A DNA stretch of 64,000 nt from Tillus elongatus (lineage: Eukaryota; Arthropoda; Insecta; Coleoptera; Cleridae), in NCBI GenBank assembly GCA_964006375.1, contig OZ023270.1:59154288-59218287 (forward strand), given 5' to 3'. Positions 52,081 through 64,000 of this stretch are shown in pieces. Positions within the stretch are counted from its first letter, which is position 1. The number at the start of each line of letters is the position of its first letter. Both the position numbers and the translations under genes were made by a program. The notes under the pieces were generated by a model. It saw only the letters and a program-made list of their open reading frames with translations, did not search any database and had not been told where the DNA came from.

Positions 52081-52420
52081 TAGCTCTTAAACTCTGTGTA
52101 AGATGTTTTTTAAGGATTTATAATGGGATAGTTGGGCTGACAGCAAATAGTGAACCTCTCTAGCGAAGCGATTTTAACAAATCTCTATATCATCGACTCA
52201 AGTTACAACAACAGTGGTATCGTCCGCTTACATAAACCACTTCCACTCTCCAATATGATCTGTGAGATCGTTTACATACAGGACGAAAAGAAGTGGGTCC
52301 AAGCACTTCCTCCTTAGTTCCTCGACAGAGTCTAAATTCAAACTGACCTTCATCCAGGCCTCTCAATTTCATTCCTTATTATATTTTTTACCATGATTAG
52401 CAAAGGCTTTGCCACATGAC
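52080..52420 (-). pseudogene. LINE RT palm fragment
   Basis: Minus-strand text, allowing frame shifts and stops, reads LDPLLFVLYVNDLTDHIG (RT domain 4/5, normally GSVLGPLLFxLYxNDL), then ADDTTVVV (the YADD catalytic box, Tyr replaced by a stop). Only the palm region remains. Confidence 0.65.
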
Positions 52421-52779
52421 TCTACATGCATTGTACTGTGCTGATAGCATTTTTGAGCGTCCACTTTCTTCAGAATTGAAATCCTTACACTTTGCATAAA
52501 TTCACTTGGCAGTGCTACCGATTTATAACGCCTCACCTCAAAAAATCTTTTTTTTCCTAGAATCAATTTAAAGTTTTGCTGTTAACTCGTCTCCGCCAAA
52601 ATCCTTTTCTTGTCTAACTTCTTTAAGGATTTTCTTAAATTCTCTTTTTAACATCTTCTCCATCGGTAACTTGTATTAACTTTGGTATTTACGATGTAAT
52701 TTTCGGTTTACGTTGTTCCAGTTTCTTTTTGACCAGTACTTTTCCCGCCTTTAAATCGCTTTTTATGTGTGTCCTATAT

Positions 52780-53110
52780 ATTTTTATTTACAAAGGCAGA
52801 GCCTATTTTGTAACATAAAGCGTTTTTACAGTGAAATTGATTATGTCTAAGAAAAAACACACAGCACTCAGTCCCCTCACACCGGTCCCAGGTAAGTATA
52901 CAGCTGATTCTTGAAGCTTCCTGTACCAGGGGCGGCCTCAATGTCTTCCGGCAGATTATTACAAGCATCAAAAACAGATTGGCAAAGAACAAGGTCCATG
53001 ACATAGACCATACAATAGTTTATACATATACATAATAACGGACCTCCTACATCTTGCAGAAAGGGAGAGCAGTCCCAGGTGAGAAAACCTATGCTGGTAG
53101 GTGAGATGCC
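52780..53110 (-). pseudogene. LINE 3' coding end fragment
   Basis: Minus-strand pieces LTWDCSPFLQDVGGPLL, then NNLPEDIEAAPGTGSFKNQL and YTYLGPV match the C-terminal style of CR1/Jockey-like RT proteins (WNxLP..I....S...FK..L..YL). The adjoining RT palm fragment at 52.1-52.4 kb is in the wrong order to be the same copy, so two insertions are implied. Confidence 0.55.
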
Positions 53111-53195
53111 TAATCTGCTGCGACCATCGTGTTGCAGTGCGTTGAGATATCCTTGTCTGTAACCAGCACTGGAGGCCAAGCAGGCACCCCGGCAC

Positions 53196-53199
<4 letters not shown>

Positions 53200-53278
<79 letters not shown>
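53200..53278. repeat. (TA)n microsatellite
   Basis: About 39 TA units between LINE relics; no HINE-family text is seen on either side, unlike most other tracts in this window. Confidence 0.9.
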
Positions 53279-53280
<2 letters not shown>

Positions 53281-53399
53281 CATGGGTGTGTCACAACAAA
53301 CCTTAAACATCGCAGGGACAAAGACTCTATGGTCAACTCTCCCAATTTAATCTGATCTACATTGATAAAATTGAAATGTCCTAGTTGGTAGAAAAAAAG

Positions 53400-53440
53400 T
53401 TTTTATGAAAACTTGCACTGGCTGCGCCAGGACATTCTTT
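53400..53440 (+). repeat. HINE-like terminus fragment
   Basis: TTTATGAAAACTTGCACTGG CTGCGCCAGGACATT-type text resembles, with changes, the ATGAAAATTCACTACC...ACGCACTTGCTGCGTCC terminus. A short, old fragment. Confidence 0.35.
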
Positions 53441-53475
53441 TGAATTTTATAGATATTAAAGCGAGTGTTCTGCCA

Positions 53476-53765
53476 GATACCAGCCTTGGGAACAATAGCC
53501 TATTGTTATTACATAGGGGTACAGTGTAAGAGCATTATACAGTAAAACTGCAGATGTAGCATTCTCATGGATATATGTCGGAGCTGATCCAACTAAAGCA
53601 TCAATTAACAATGGAATAGCTGATACAAAGATAGACACTTGTATCCAAGATCAATAAGAGCCGCATACGTAATTGACTCGTCGTTCACCTCTCGTCGCAG
53701 TTTAGTCTGATTAATTTCGTGCTACGTAATTTTATATCACGTTGATGTAAGTATTTTATTATTTG

Positions 53766-53828
<63 letters not shown>

Positions 53829-53880
53829 TTAGTGTATTTTTGTAATAGTTACCTAAAACTGTGTTAACGTGAAAGTGAAC
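53476..53880 (+). repeat. 5' LTR
   Basis: About 405 bp. Shares with the 3' LTR: AATAGCCTATT, ACAGTAAAACTGCAG, TAGCATTCTCAT, ACTAAAGCATCAAT, TTTCGTGCTACGTAATTTTA and GTGTATTTTTGTAATAGTT, ending AACGTGAAAGTGAAC. It contains a (TA)n tract at 53768-53825 at the position where the 3' LTR has (TA)n(TG)n. Visible divergence of LTRs indicates an old insertion. Confidence 0.8.
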
Positions 53881-53898
53881 TGGCGCAGTCATTGGTAT
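53881..53898 (+). promoter_or_regulatory. Primer-binding site
   Basis: TGGCGCAGTCATTGGTAT begins exactly where the LTR ends. TGGCGCAGTC is the tRNA-Ser-type primer site style seen in insect errantiviruses of the 17.6/297 group. Confidence 0.65.
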
Positions 53899-54239
53899 CG
53901 GTTAAAGAACGAAGTGAATATTGGTTCTTAGCGTATCGACGCCTAATAACCGAGTAAAGAACCAAATAGATACAAGCAGAGCCAAATAGAGCCAAGCAGA
54001 GCCACATAGAACCAATCAGAATCAAATGCAATCAAGAACAACAATAATTTTGTAAGTTGTTTGCTGTTTTCCTTGTATTTTAGATTTTTTTTCATATTTC
54101 AAGTTATATTCCTGTATTTTGTTGTGTTATATCCTATATCTCTGATTCCGACGACAGATTTCCAAATCTATCACATTTAGAATAACGATTAAGAGAAATT
54201 AGTATTAGTGATAATATCACCTCTGAAAAACCTGTCGGA

Positions 54240-55270
54240 CAGAGTAATTTAAATTCTAATAATACAATGGTCGACCGATTTCAAGAATTTTACTTCAAGG
54301 CAGTGGCTGAATTTGATGGGCAACTCGCCAATGTAGGAAGCTTTTTAAAATCTTGCAACTGATAATGAACCAGTTTTACAATGCAAATGAAAACCTGTAT
54401 TTAAGTATTTTTTTTGCTCAACTTAATCCAAATTAAATTAACAGGACAAGCTAAACTAATAATTATTACTAAAATCATTAACTCTTGGGCAGGTTTACGA
54501 AGTGCTATAATTCAAAATTTCACAGATCAGAGGGACGATACAAGCTTACTAGGTGAGCGTTTAATCCTAAAACAGAAGCAAAATGAACACGCTTTAGCTT
54601 TGAGCAATAGGTGCCGTTACATAGAACAACTATTGATTTCTAATTTGATTCTACTAAAGTAAAGTATGTACCAGCAACAAACTCTGAAAGCGTTCCTAGG
54701 TGAACTAAAAATGCCAATGGGAATGGTTTTAAGATCGACCGCCCCAACGAGTATATAAAAGGCTTTAATTATTTTTTTTAAAGGAAAATACGATTACAGG
54801 GACAAAAATATACCAAAACCTAATTTCAATAATAATCAAAAAACATATAGAAAAGCGAGACGATTTTTTCAAAGAAACAATTTTTCTGACATTCAGTTTC
54901 AAAGGTTTTTATAACCTCATTATAGGAATTTCAATCAAAACAATCAGAATAATTTCCAACCAAGACAAAATTTCCAAACACCCCGACCAAATTTTCAACA
55001 AAATAACTTTTCAAATCAAATAAGGAGGCCCTCGTATAATCCAAATAGTAATCAAAAAAATTATACAGGCCCAATGGATACAAGTGCAAATACAAGACTT
55101 ACAAACTTCAGTAGGCAGCAGTCCTCACAACCCAGAAGAAATTATTTTCAACCCCAAAATTCCCGACAAATTGCCATAACGGAAGAGCTACATTACACAG
55201 AAAATGAACAGCAATCACCTACTGAACTATACGACTATACAACGAACATGAAAAATTTCCAATACTAGTG
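54240..55270 (+). pseudogene. Errantivirus-like gag region
   Basis: Capsid/nucleocapsid precursor. Fragments include a helical capsid-like segment (54414-54662) and an Asn/Gln/Arg-rich C-terminal part without zinc knuckles (NFQPRQNFQTPRPNFQQNN, then GPMDTSANTRLTNF), typical of insect errantivirus Gag ends. Frames change at least three times. Confidence 0.65.
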
Positions 55271-55299
55271 CCGTCCAATACAGGCCAATAATTGAAATC

Positions 55300-55560
55300 A
55301 ATAATGTTAATACACCCTGTCAATTACCCTTTGAAATTCCCGAATTAGAGGGTAAGGTCCTGATCGATCCTGGCTCGTCAAAAAGCCTTTTAAATTCCAC
55401 TGTAGCGTATGCATATCTTTACAATAATATTTACGAAAATCATTTCCTAATAAAAACGACACATGAGCATCAAGCCATAATAACAGGGCTAAAATAATTT
55501 TAAGATCACTCACGATTAGTGAGCAAGAATCTTGTTTATTAAACTTTAATGACAGCTATA
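55300..55560 (+). pseudogene. Retroviral-type aspartic protease fragment
   Basis: The active-site loop reads LIDPGSSKSLL at 55360-55392; the usual DTG is DPG here, expected to disturb the active site. The reading continues about 40 residues to a stop at 55494 and is cut at 55560 by a mariner-like insertion; no RT follows. Confidence 0.6.
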
Positions 55561-57420
55561 CAGTGTGCCCAAGATAAGGAGGGCCACGATGGGGATCTCC
55601 AAAATGGTAGCAGGTACAGACTCGGTTAATGGGAGAAAAGTTGCGTAGTCAAAAGACCAACAAAATAGCGGTTAGACATTTGCGAAATTTTTTGTGGTTT
55701 TTGAGATATTTTTAAAAATTTAGATATTTCGATTGTACATATTTTTTTAATGCCTTAATGGTGGACCTACACCAAAACCGATGACACTTTTCTACAGCAA
55801 CTTTTTATTTTATTTAACGCAGGATTGATAATTTTTGATTCCGACGTTTCGTCTTTGAGGGACCATCTTCAACTTTTTTTAATACGGCCCTCATTTTCTG
55901 ATAAAATATTTTGAAAGCCCTTTTTATTCCAAAATCAGCGAGGTGTCACACTTTGTGGTTTAGTACCATTTTAGTCTTTCTTTCGATCTCAATCAAGAAA
56001 ATTCCTATTACGGACATGTACATAGCTTTTAACCTTAAATGGTAAACAACTAGCTGTATCAATTAACACTTTATGTCATTTAGGCCTTTAATAATAATCA
56101 AGTGGATGAATTGCGGCAATAATTTAATAGAATAAACACAAAACAAATAAAATTAAATTACTAGAAGGCCTAAACATTAAAAAAAACAACAAACGAATAC
56201 GAACAAAACAACTAAATTTAGAGCATATGTTCAAATAAACTTCGACGCACAAATAGCACCTTCTAACTATCGATCCTAAAACCATTGTTAACGTTTGTGC
56301 AGTAATACAAACAAATGCTTCCAGAACTAACCCCGTATGCTGATATACATGATTCTTAACATATCCCCATACGAAGAGATCAATCGTAGTTATATCTGGT
56401 GAATGCGCTGTCCAGGGCGTTTCCGAATACGTGCTGATTACCTTATCTGGAAATCTCCTTGAATTCTCAAACGGCTCTGGAATTATGTGCAGTTGCCCCA
56501 TCCTGCTGTATCCAACAGTTGCGAACTCTCTCCAAAGGCATGTTATCGAGAGCATCCTCTAAATCGTTTTGTAGCGAATGAAGTTAGCGCTCGGATGTCA
56601 AGATGTGGTGGTAGAGAAACGACCCTGCAATCTTTGTACCGAATATACCAGCCCACATATTGAGATCAAAACGGTGTTGATACTTCGGCGTTTTATTTGA
56701 CCGTTGATTGGTTTCAGACCAATAATGAACATTTTTTCTATTGAAAATACCATTATTCGTAATCATGCTTCCATCAGACCATATTATTTGGCATGGAAAA
56801 TTAAAATTGTCCTGGCATCTTCTTGTGTACCACTCACAAAATGAGCGACATCGCTCTAAATCACCTGGTCTGAGTCCTTGACTTGACTTACTGTCAATCC
56901 AAATACGTTTGTCGTCACATCCATTTATTTTCCAAAGAATACTTTTGCCTTTTTCATTTAAGTTTATTTGTTCTGTATTTATTCCATTAAATTATTGCCG
57001 CAATTCATCCATTGGATTATTATTACAGCCCTAATGGCATAAAGTGTTAATTGATATAGCTAGTTGTTTAGTACCTAAGTTTAAAAGCTATGGAATTTTC
57101 TCGATTAAGGTTGAAAAAAGACTAAAATGGTACTAAACCACAAAGTGTGACACATCACTGAATTTGCAATAGAAAGGGCTTTCAGATAATGATATCACAA
57201 AATGAGGGCCGTATTTAAAAAAAAAGTTGATGATGGTCCTGCAAAGACGAAACGTCAGATTCAAAAATTCGCAATGCTACGTTAAAGAAAATGAAAAGTT
57301 GTTGTAGAGAAGTGTCGTCGGTATTGGTGTAAGTCTACCATTAAAACCAGGAACAATATGTAGAATCGAAAAATTAAAATTTTTCAAAATATCTCAAAAA
57401 CCAAAAAATATGCAAATACA
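55561..57420 (-). mobile_element. Mariner-like element with long inverted arms, nested in the LTR element
   Basis: Left end CAGTGTGCCCAAGATAAGG follows TA at 55559-55560. Inverted arms of about 400 bp (about 55730-56130 and 56985-57400) share GCGGCAATAATTTAAT/ATTAAATTATTGCCGC and a motif GACGAAACGTC. The outermost 120 bp of the right arm are missing. The minus-strand interior (56140-56980) encodes a transposase relic. Such long terminal repeats are unusual for mariners, so the arms may include Penelope-like sequence. Confidence 0.65.
56140..56975 (-). pseudogene. Mariner-like transposase relic with SPDxTxxD motif
   Basis: Minus-strand blocks in order: IWIDSKSSQGLRPGD-type text near 56890, HYWSETNQRSNKTPKYQHRF, LNMWAGIFGTKIAGSFLYHH, a Gln-Asp-Gly-like region lost to a frameshift near 56500, and SPDITTIDLFVWGYVKNHVY (usual SPDLTPxDFFLWG). 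C-terminal helices follow. It is a different subfamily from those at 11 and 20 kb. Multiple frame breaks. Confidence 0.65.
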
Positions 57421-57429
57421 ACAGGAACC

Positions 57430-58050
57430 CTGTCCAAATTTCATTGTAACATAAACCAACGCCATCAAGACCTTTAGAAGTCTTGCACGTAGACACTTTT
57501 CAAATTGAGGAATCATAATCTTTAACAATATTTGACACCTTCAGTAAATTCGGTCAAGCATTTCCAATTAAAAGTAAAAGTGCCACAGAAATCGCTAAAA
57601 ATGTAATCAAGTATTTCTCCCAATGCGAAAGCAGTAGATCGGTAATCAGTGAGCTAGGGACCGAATTTTCAAATATAACAATTAAACAAATTATAACAGT
57701 TAAAGAGTTATTAAAAGCATACCAAATTGAACTACATCCGACAACACCGCAAAATCCGATGTCAAACGGTCCAGTAGAAAGATTCCACGGTACCATACAT
57801 AATAGAACACTTTAGATTATTTAAGACTAAATTCAAAGATATGAAACCTTGCGATTTAATGCCTTATTGTATTTTTGCATATTACTCTATACACTCACAA
57901 ATAGTAAAACCGAATTGATGCTTGGCTATACTCCAAAATTATTTCATTACGATCCTGAGATAATTATCACTAGGCATATAACAGTAAACAAAAGAAGTAA
58001 TGAAAATTATTTACGAAGTTATACAAGACAGGGATGAAAACGCCAAATAC
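57430..58050 (+). pseudogene. Errantivirus-like integrase
   Basis: DDE integrase core: HVDTFQIE at about 57487 (first Asp), ISELGTEFSN at about 57645 where the second catalytic Asp (usual SDxGTEF) is Glu, and NGPVERFHGTI at about 57765 (catalytic Glu). Downstream TELMLGYTPKLFH matches the C-terminal part. A stop at about 57814 and frame changes follow. The Asp to Glu change and the truncated N-terminal zinc domain make it inactive. Confidence 0.7.
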
Positions 58051-58849
58051 TAGCTGCTAAAACGTACGAACAAGGACCATAATCAACCTTTAAAGAAGGC
58101 GATATATTATACTAAAAGATTCCTCCCGGTTTCTCAAAAAACATACAAACCCATTTACAGGACCATACTCAATTATTTATATTTTATAACACAACAAAGC
58201 AATTATCTTAAATCACAAAACTGACTAACAAATAATCAAACATTTACAAAACCTTCCCATTTCAAATCCATCCTCTTCACGGGAACAAAATCCCAGTTAA
58301 AAGACTTGACTGACAATCCAGGCATACTACCTAGAAAACTAGGATTTACATATTTAGAAAACGACAAATGGAGACTAATACATATACATGACATTACACA
58401 GTTACTAAATGAATATGACACGATTAAAACATATTTCTAAAACACTATAAAAGTCTTGAATGACGACTACAGACTAGAATATGAGAATTTCATATGGACA
58501 ATAAATTTTATAATCTCTAACATAGACGATATATTTTATAAGATATTTATAAATATTAATATTATGTATAATTATAATAACAAGAATAATAACCTTAATG
58601 GTAAGTAAAAGAGAGGTATCGTAAATGGGCTGGAATCAATATTTAAGTCTATTACAGTCAGTTTAGTTGCAGAAAATGGAGAACGAATTTATCGAGTGCT
58701 CGAATTGTTACGGGCTTAAACGTCATTAATGATAGAGACTGTATCAGAATTTAATAAGACCATAGAAAAACTGGATCATAACCAAGGAGTAATAGTGAAA
58801 TAATCTACAATACACAATTCACAGCTTAAAAAGCGAACAGTTAACAAAT

Positions 58850-60274
58850 TTTCATGGAGTACAACATTTATAACTTTAATACAAATAAGCTACCTATTAG
58901 GTAACACTCAGGAAATAGTATTAACAGAAAATGCTATCACTTTTTCAAAATTAAATACTTATCATACATCAATACTAAGGCCAAAATTCATAAAAAATGA
59001 ATTAGATAATATCCAAAACCATATCACGCTGCGTTACCAGAGATGATATTACACTTTGTGAGAAAATATTTAAAATTAAAAAAGTCTATATTAATTACAA
59101 AATTATATTTCAAATAGTTGTAACTTTAATTGACAAATCAAATTATATATATATTTCTCACTATATACATTACCTGTGCCTAAAAGTCCTGACGTATTCA
59201 CAATGACTACCTTATCCTAAGTAACAAACAATATGCATATAGAAACAACCAATGCAGAAACTTAAAGGACCAGCTTTACTTTTGTAAAGACATCAACCCA
59301 ACAGAATTTAATGAAAACAACCCTTGTGAAATCAAACTCAACAAATTTCAAAAACCAATCGATAATTGTAACCAAGAGGTTGTCAAAATTACTAAAACAA
59401 CCATTTCAAGATATGGGAGTACAAAGTATATAATTGTAGCACCTGAAGAAACTAAACTTGGAATAAGCTGCGAGGAGCAGGAAGAAACCAAAATAAAAAC
59501 TGGCTCCAAGTTAGTAACTTTAAAACCAAAATGTCAATTAATAATCAATGATAAGAAATACACTTCAATAGAAATGACGTCAGAAATACAACAACTATTT
59601 AACTTTCCTGAATTGAATATCAGAACTCAAGAAGTACCTCTACTTCCAAATAAACCATCAGATCTCAAATTAGAAAATGTGACATTACACGATCTTAACA
59701 GAACCTCGGTGTTTCAGGGGTAAGAACGTGTGCCTCTGAACCGAAGGGAACTGGGTTCGATCCCAGGGTTCTCCTTTTACTTTTTCAGTACAAACTATAA
59801 CAATAACATCAACCGAGGTTCTGGCATTTGTATTTGAGCAATTTGAATGTCTGCACGTTCCGCCCTTCGGAGAGGGCGCAAAGCCGTCGGTTCCATGCCC
59901 ATGAGATATTGGGCACGTTAAAGATCCCTACCCTCCTCACAGAAAGACAGGGGTTCGGCAAAATTTCCAGGATGGTGAGGTGAAACTGCTCTCTGACGTC
60001 CGTGATTGGCAATAGTCGCTGAAATAGGCCAACGTTAAAGAAACAAAACACACACACACAAGCGATTTTAACAGCATTAAACAACAACTTCATTCAATAA
60101 AAGGTGGAATTCCAGGAGAAATCAATCTTCCAATTAACCATACCGGCAAGTGGACAATCTTACTATATATAATACTAATAGCAGTCATAGCAGCAACAAA
60201 AATCCAGACTATAAGAAGAAAATCGAAGAAAACCAAGGAACTACATAAAACACTCAAACCGGATTTCCCATGAA
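58850..60274 (+). pseudogene. Errantivirus-like envelope gene, degenerate
   Basis: Fragments consistent with an insect errantivirus envelope protein: a leader-like hydrophobic stretch near 58860-58930, several Cys-containing segments around 59250-59550, and, after the SINE, a transmembrane-like segment (about 60150-60200) followed by a basic tail and stop near 60272. Many stops, frame changes and a 361-bp SINE insertion at 59702 break it. Identified from position and general features; confidence in detail is modest. Confidence 0.5.
59702..60062 (+). mobile_element. tRNA-derived SINE, copy 2, with 12-bp target duplication
   Basis: Same family as 16648-17003: AACGTGTGCCTCTGAACCG, GGGTTCGATCCCAGGG, then the conserved body and a (CA)n tail. 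Flanking duplications CGATCTTAACAG (59690-59701) and CGATTTTAACAG (60063-60074) differ at one base. It interrupts the env-like region. Confidence 0.9.
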
Positions 60275-60318
60275 AATTCGTAACGAACCATAAGCTTCGT
60301 TTCTCTATAGGGGGCGTA

Positions 60319-61521
<1,203 letters not shown>

Positions 61522-62024
61522 TTGCAGCTAGAAGATCAAAAGAACTAAAAATGTAAAATCAAAATATAATAATGCAAAAAATGCCAGACAAGTAAAGAAA
61601 AATATATTTGCTAAAATCAGCTAAACCAGAGAGTTATATTTTGAGTATTTGTTGATCTAACAACAGTTTTCTAGTAGTAATATTTGGGTTAGATCAAGTT
61701 ATTTATCTCTTTATTATCGCCAGTTTAATTAATTACAGTTATAAATTACAGATATTTTAGGATGTCTTCTCCCACAAGATGGGATACAATGTTTCAAAAA
61801 GTGATGCTCCGCTGAAATACATCAGAGTTTTGAAAATTTTAAAATGAACGAAGGAACGATCTGGAATACCAATTCACCACTCAAGAAAACACGGATGCTG
61901 CTTAGGAAACGTATATAAGCAAAAACATCGCACATCCTATAAAAATGTATTTCACATTATTCATCACGATTTAGAAGCTTTCGGAAAAATGGACGTTAGT
62001 AAGACAATGTTGAAGGTAATGTGC
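61522..62024. other. Unassigned sequence after the LTR element
   Basis: AT-rich flank, then a GC-richer part from about 61760 that probably belongs to the mariner relic downstream but has no readable block. Confidence 0.3.
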
Positions 62025-62340
62025 CACACTGTTTTGAATTCGATTCCCCAAACTTTTTGCATTGTGGTGTCACTATGGACAAAACACGAGTCGATCACTA
62101 TGATCCACAGACTAAGGAGAAATTGACAGAGTGAGAGCATTCCGGTTTTTCACGACCCAACAAAGTTTGTATTCAAAAGTGGACTGGGTTAGTGTTCTGG
62201 AAAAAAGATGAGCTAATTCTGCCAGATCTGCTAAAATAAAGTAGAACTGTCACAGAAGCACACTAAAGTGAGTTTATAACTAAATTATGCGAGACAATTG
62301 TAAGAAAATGCCGCGAAAAACTATTCAAACGTATTCTTGT
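62025..62340 (+). pseudogene. Mariner transposase fragment
   Basis: Readings CGVTMDKTRVDHYDPQTKEK then VFWKKDELILPDLL and SRTVTEAH correspond to the first catalytic Asp region (usual TxDETWxHHYxPETK) and the following strand of Mos1-type mariners. The Glu of DET is Lys here. Interrupted by stops; truncated at 62340 by LINE copy 4. Confidence 0.65.
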
Positions 62341-62364
62341 TAGCCATTGGCCTTGCTCACAATT

Positions 62365-64000
62365 AAGATATCAGTCACCGCCCCCCTTGGTCGCTCAGAC
62401 CACGACATGGTCACTGCTTCCTGCGCAATGCAACCCGAGGTCACACAGTCATCACACCCACGTATCGTTTGGCACTACAACTCCGCAAACTGGGACGAAA
62501 TGCGGGATTACTTTTCCTCATTTCCATGGGCGTCTGTCTGCTTCTCTCATCCTGACCGCTCTGATATCTCACAAAAGTCACCAAAATTATCCAAGCTGGC
62601 ATGGAATTATTTATTCCACGCACACAGAAAACCTCTTCAGCTACTCAAAAGCCCTGGTTCTCTAAATCCTGTGACAAGGCCAGACTTGAAAAGGTCAAAG
62701 CTCACAAAACGCTTCTACACAATCCCAGTCAAGAAAACCGTTAAGCATTTAACGACGCAAGAAACCGCTATGTCCGCATTCTTTCTGAGGCAAAAAAACT
62801 CGTTTAATAACCACATCAAAAACAAAGTCCTCTTAAGCTCCAACCGCGGCAAACCCTTCTGGACTCTTGCTAAATCTATTGGGAATAATTTCTGCAAGAA
62901 CACGTTCCCACCTCTTGTCTCAGGGGATGAAATTGTTTCTACCGCCCTGGGCAAGGCTGCACTTTTTGCTTAGTTGTTCGCCGGCAATTCTACTCTCAAC
63001 CCACCTCCAAATGTTCAATCACCAACAGTCCCCAATGTCGCGCATAAAATGACGGATATCATTTTCAAAACTAAAAAGGTACGAAAGATGCTCTCTTCTC
63101 TTAATACCAGGAAAGCCTCTGGCCTTAACGAGATTCCAGCAATTGTTCTCAAAAAATGCGCACCAGAACTTGCTCCTGTCCTGACTCGTCTGTTTCAAAC
63201 ATCTTACAATAGAGGCATATTCCCTAGTAACTGGAAAACTGCTCGAGTACAACCCGTCCCCAAGAAAGGATCGAAAGCGCTTCCTAGCAACTACAGGCCT
63301 ATTTCTCTCCTCTCAGTCATCTCTAAAGTGATGGAAAAGTATATAAACACCGAATTACTAAAATTTCTTGAAAAACACAGTCTAATCCACGATAGGCAGT
63401 ATAGAATCTGTCAGCGCAGTTTAACTGCCGACCTCCTTTCCTTTGTCACCCATTCTTGGAACAAGTCTATGGAACTACACGGTGAATCCCAGATTGTCGC
63501 TCTAGACATATCCAAAGCATTCGACCAGGTCTGGCACGCAGTGCTGCTTAATAAACTACCGGCCTATGGCCTACCATCAAAACTCTGTACCTGGACAGCA
63601 AATTTCCTCTAAGCCTGTCTCTCTAGCCCAATTAGATGAGGACCGCAGACGATGGAGGGTTCTGTCACCGTGGATCTCCAAAAAATATTATACTGGGGAA
63701 GTATAAATCTTGTACAATTCAACCCCACCAAATATCAATCTTGCTTTCTTTCTCATAAGAGATACACCAGCCCTAGACCCATCACAATGAACAACCAAGT
63801 TATTCAAAGTAATGAGTCCTTTTCTCTTGTTGGCATTTCTGTGGATCAACATCTCAATTGGCACCAACATGTCACATAAATCGCAGAAGCGGCTGCTAAG
63901 AAATTAGCTTCCCTCTTCAGGGCCCGCAAAAACTGTTCGCCAGCTAATCTCTATACCTTATATACTTCACAAATAAGGCCAAACCTCGAATACTGCTCCC
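62365..64000 (+). mobile_element. CR1/Jockey-like LINE, copy 4 (5' truncated, runs off the window)
   Basis: Starts in the endonuclease C-terminus (ISVTAPLGRSDHDMVT) and continues through the linker and RT: NYRPISLLSVISKVMEK, IVALDISKAFDQVWHAVLL and an internal deletion at about 63612 that removes GVPQGS and YADD, then VGISVDQHLNWHQHVT. The 212-codon frame at 62974-63612 is intact. 5' truncation is the usual LINE insertion outcome. The 3' end lies beyond position 64000. Confidence 0.75.

Noticed and set aside
57226..57268. Motif TTGATGATGG...GACGAAACGTC considered as an active hammerhead
   Set aside because: First core base is T, stem II has only about 3 pairs, and GAAACGTC leaves no loop for stem III. 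Kept only as a degenerate resemblance.

Overview
This is a eukaryotic window, most likely from an insect (possibly a beetle; that is a weak inference). It is AT-rich, has spliceosomal introns with GTAAG/CAG junctions, and carries insect-type mobile elements: P-element/THAP transposons, DUF4817-type mariners, Penelope-like elements (PLEs), an errantivirus-like LTR element, a CR1/Jockey-like LINE, a tRNA-derived SINE, and many non-autonomous repeats with an (AT)n core. No bacterial operon, CRISPR array or rRNA is present.

The only convincing host genes are two short-chain dehydrogenase/reductase (SDR, DHRS11-like) genes that converge tail to tail at about 17.1-17.35 kb. The plus-strand gene shows its last two coding exons (8294-8452, 17051-17092). 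The minus-strand gene shows four exons (38636-38435, 30952-30696, 24171-24025, 17374-17345) whose splice phases agree at every junction; only the first, cofactor-binding exon is missing. Their introns of 6.5 to 8.6 kb are almost entirely transposon sequence.

Layout: 0-3.2 kb, P-element/THAP9-like transposase with a single in-frame stop. 3.2-8.3 kb, LINE and PLE relics and a 175-bp inverted repeat with hammerhead-ribozyme-like arms. 9.5-13.1 kb, an (AT)n-cored repeat split by an inverted pair of mariners. 13.2-16.4 kb, PLE C-terminus and tail interrupted by another (AT)n-cored repeat. 16.6 kb, SINE. 17.9-19.8 kb, tandem and HINE-like repeats. 20-22.5 kb, mariner relic and a decayed Cys-rich gene. 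25-27 kb, HINE-like repeats. 27-32.5 kb, two divergent copies of one LINE flanking an SDR exon. 33.1-35.4 kb, HINE-like repeat whose (AT)n tract holds an 855-bp inverted tandem element with an intact hammerhead-like core. 36.5-38.2 kb, full-length HINE-like copy. 39.5-42.4 kb, foldback-like element made of 293-bp tandem units. 43.4-46.4 kb, second HINE family and a third LINE copy. 47.3 kb, head-to-tail HINE dimer. 48.1-50.4 kb, THAP-domain DNA transposon with terminal inverted repeats. 52-53 kb, LINE relics. 53.5-61.5 kb, errantivirus-like element carrying three nested insertions. 62-64 kb, mariner relic and a fourth LINE copy that runs off the window.

The strongest candidate for something under-described is the set of inverted-repeat elements carrying hammerhead-like motifs (7.8, 34.4-35.2, and more degenerate ones at 16.3 and 55.9/57.2 kb), together with the habit of elements inserting into the (AT)n cores of HINE-like repeats. 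Family names rest on motif recognition by eye; no database search was possible.
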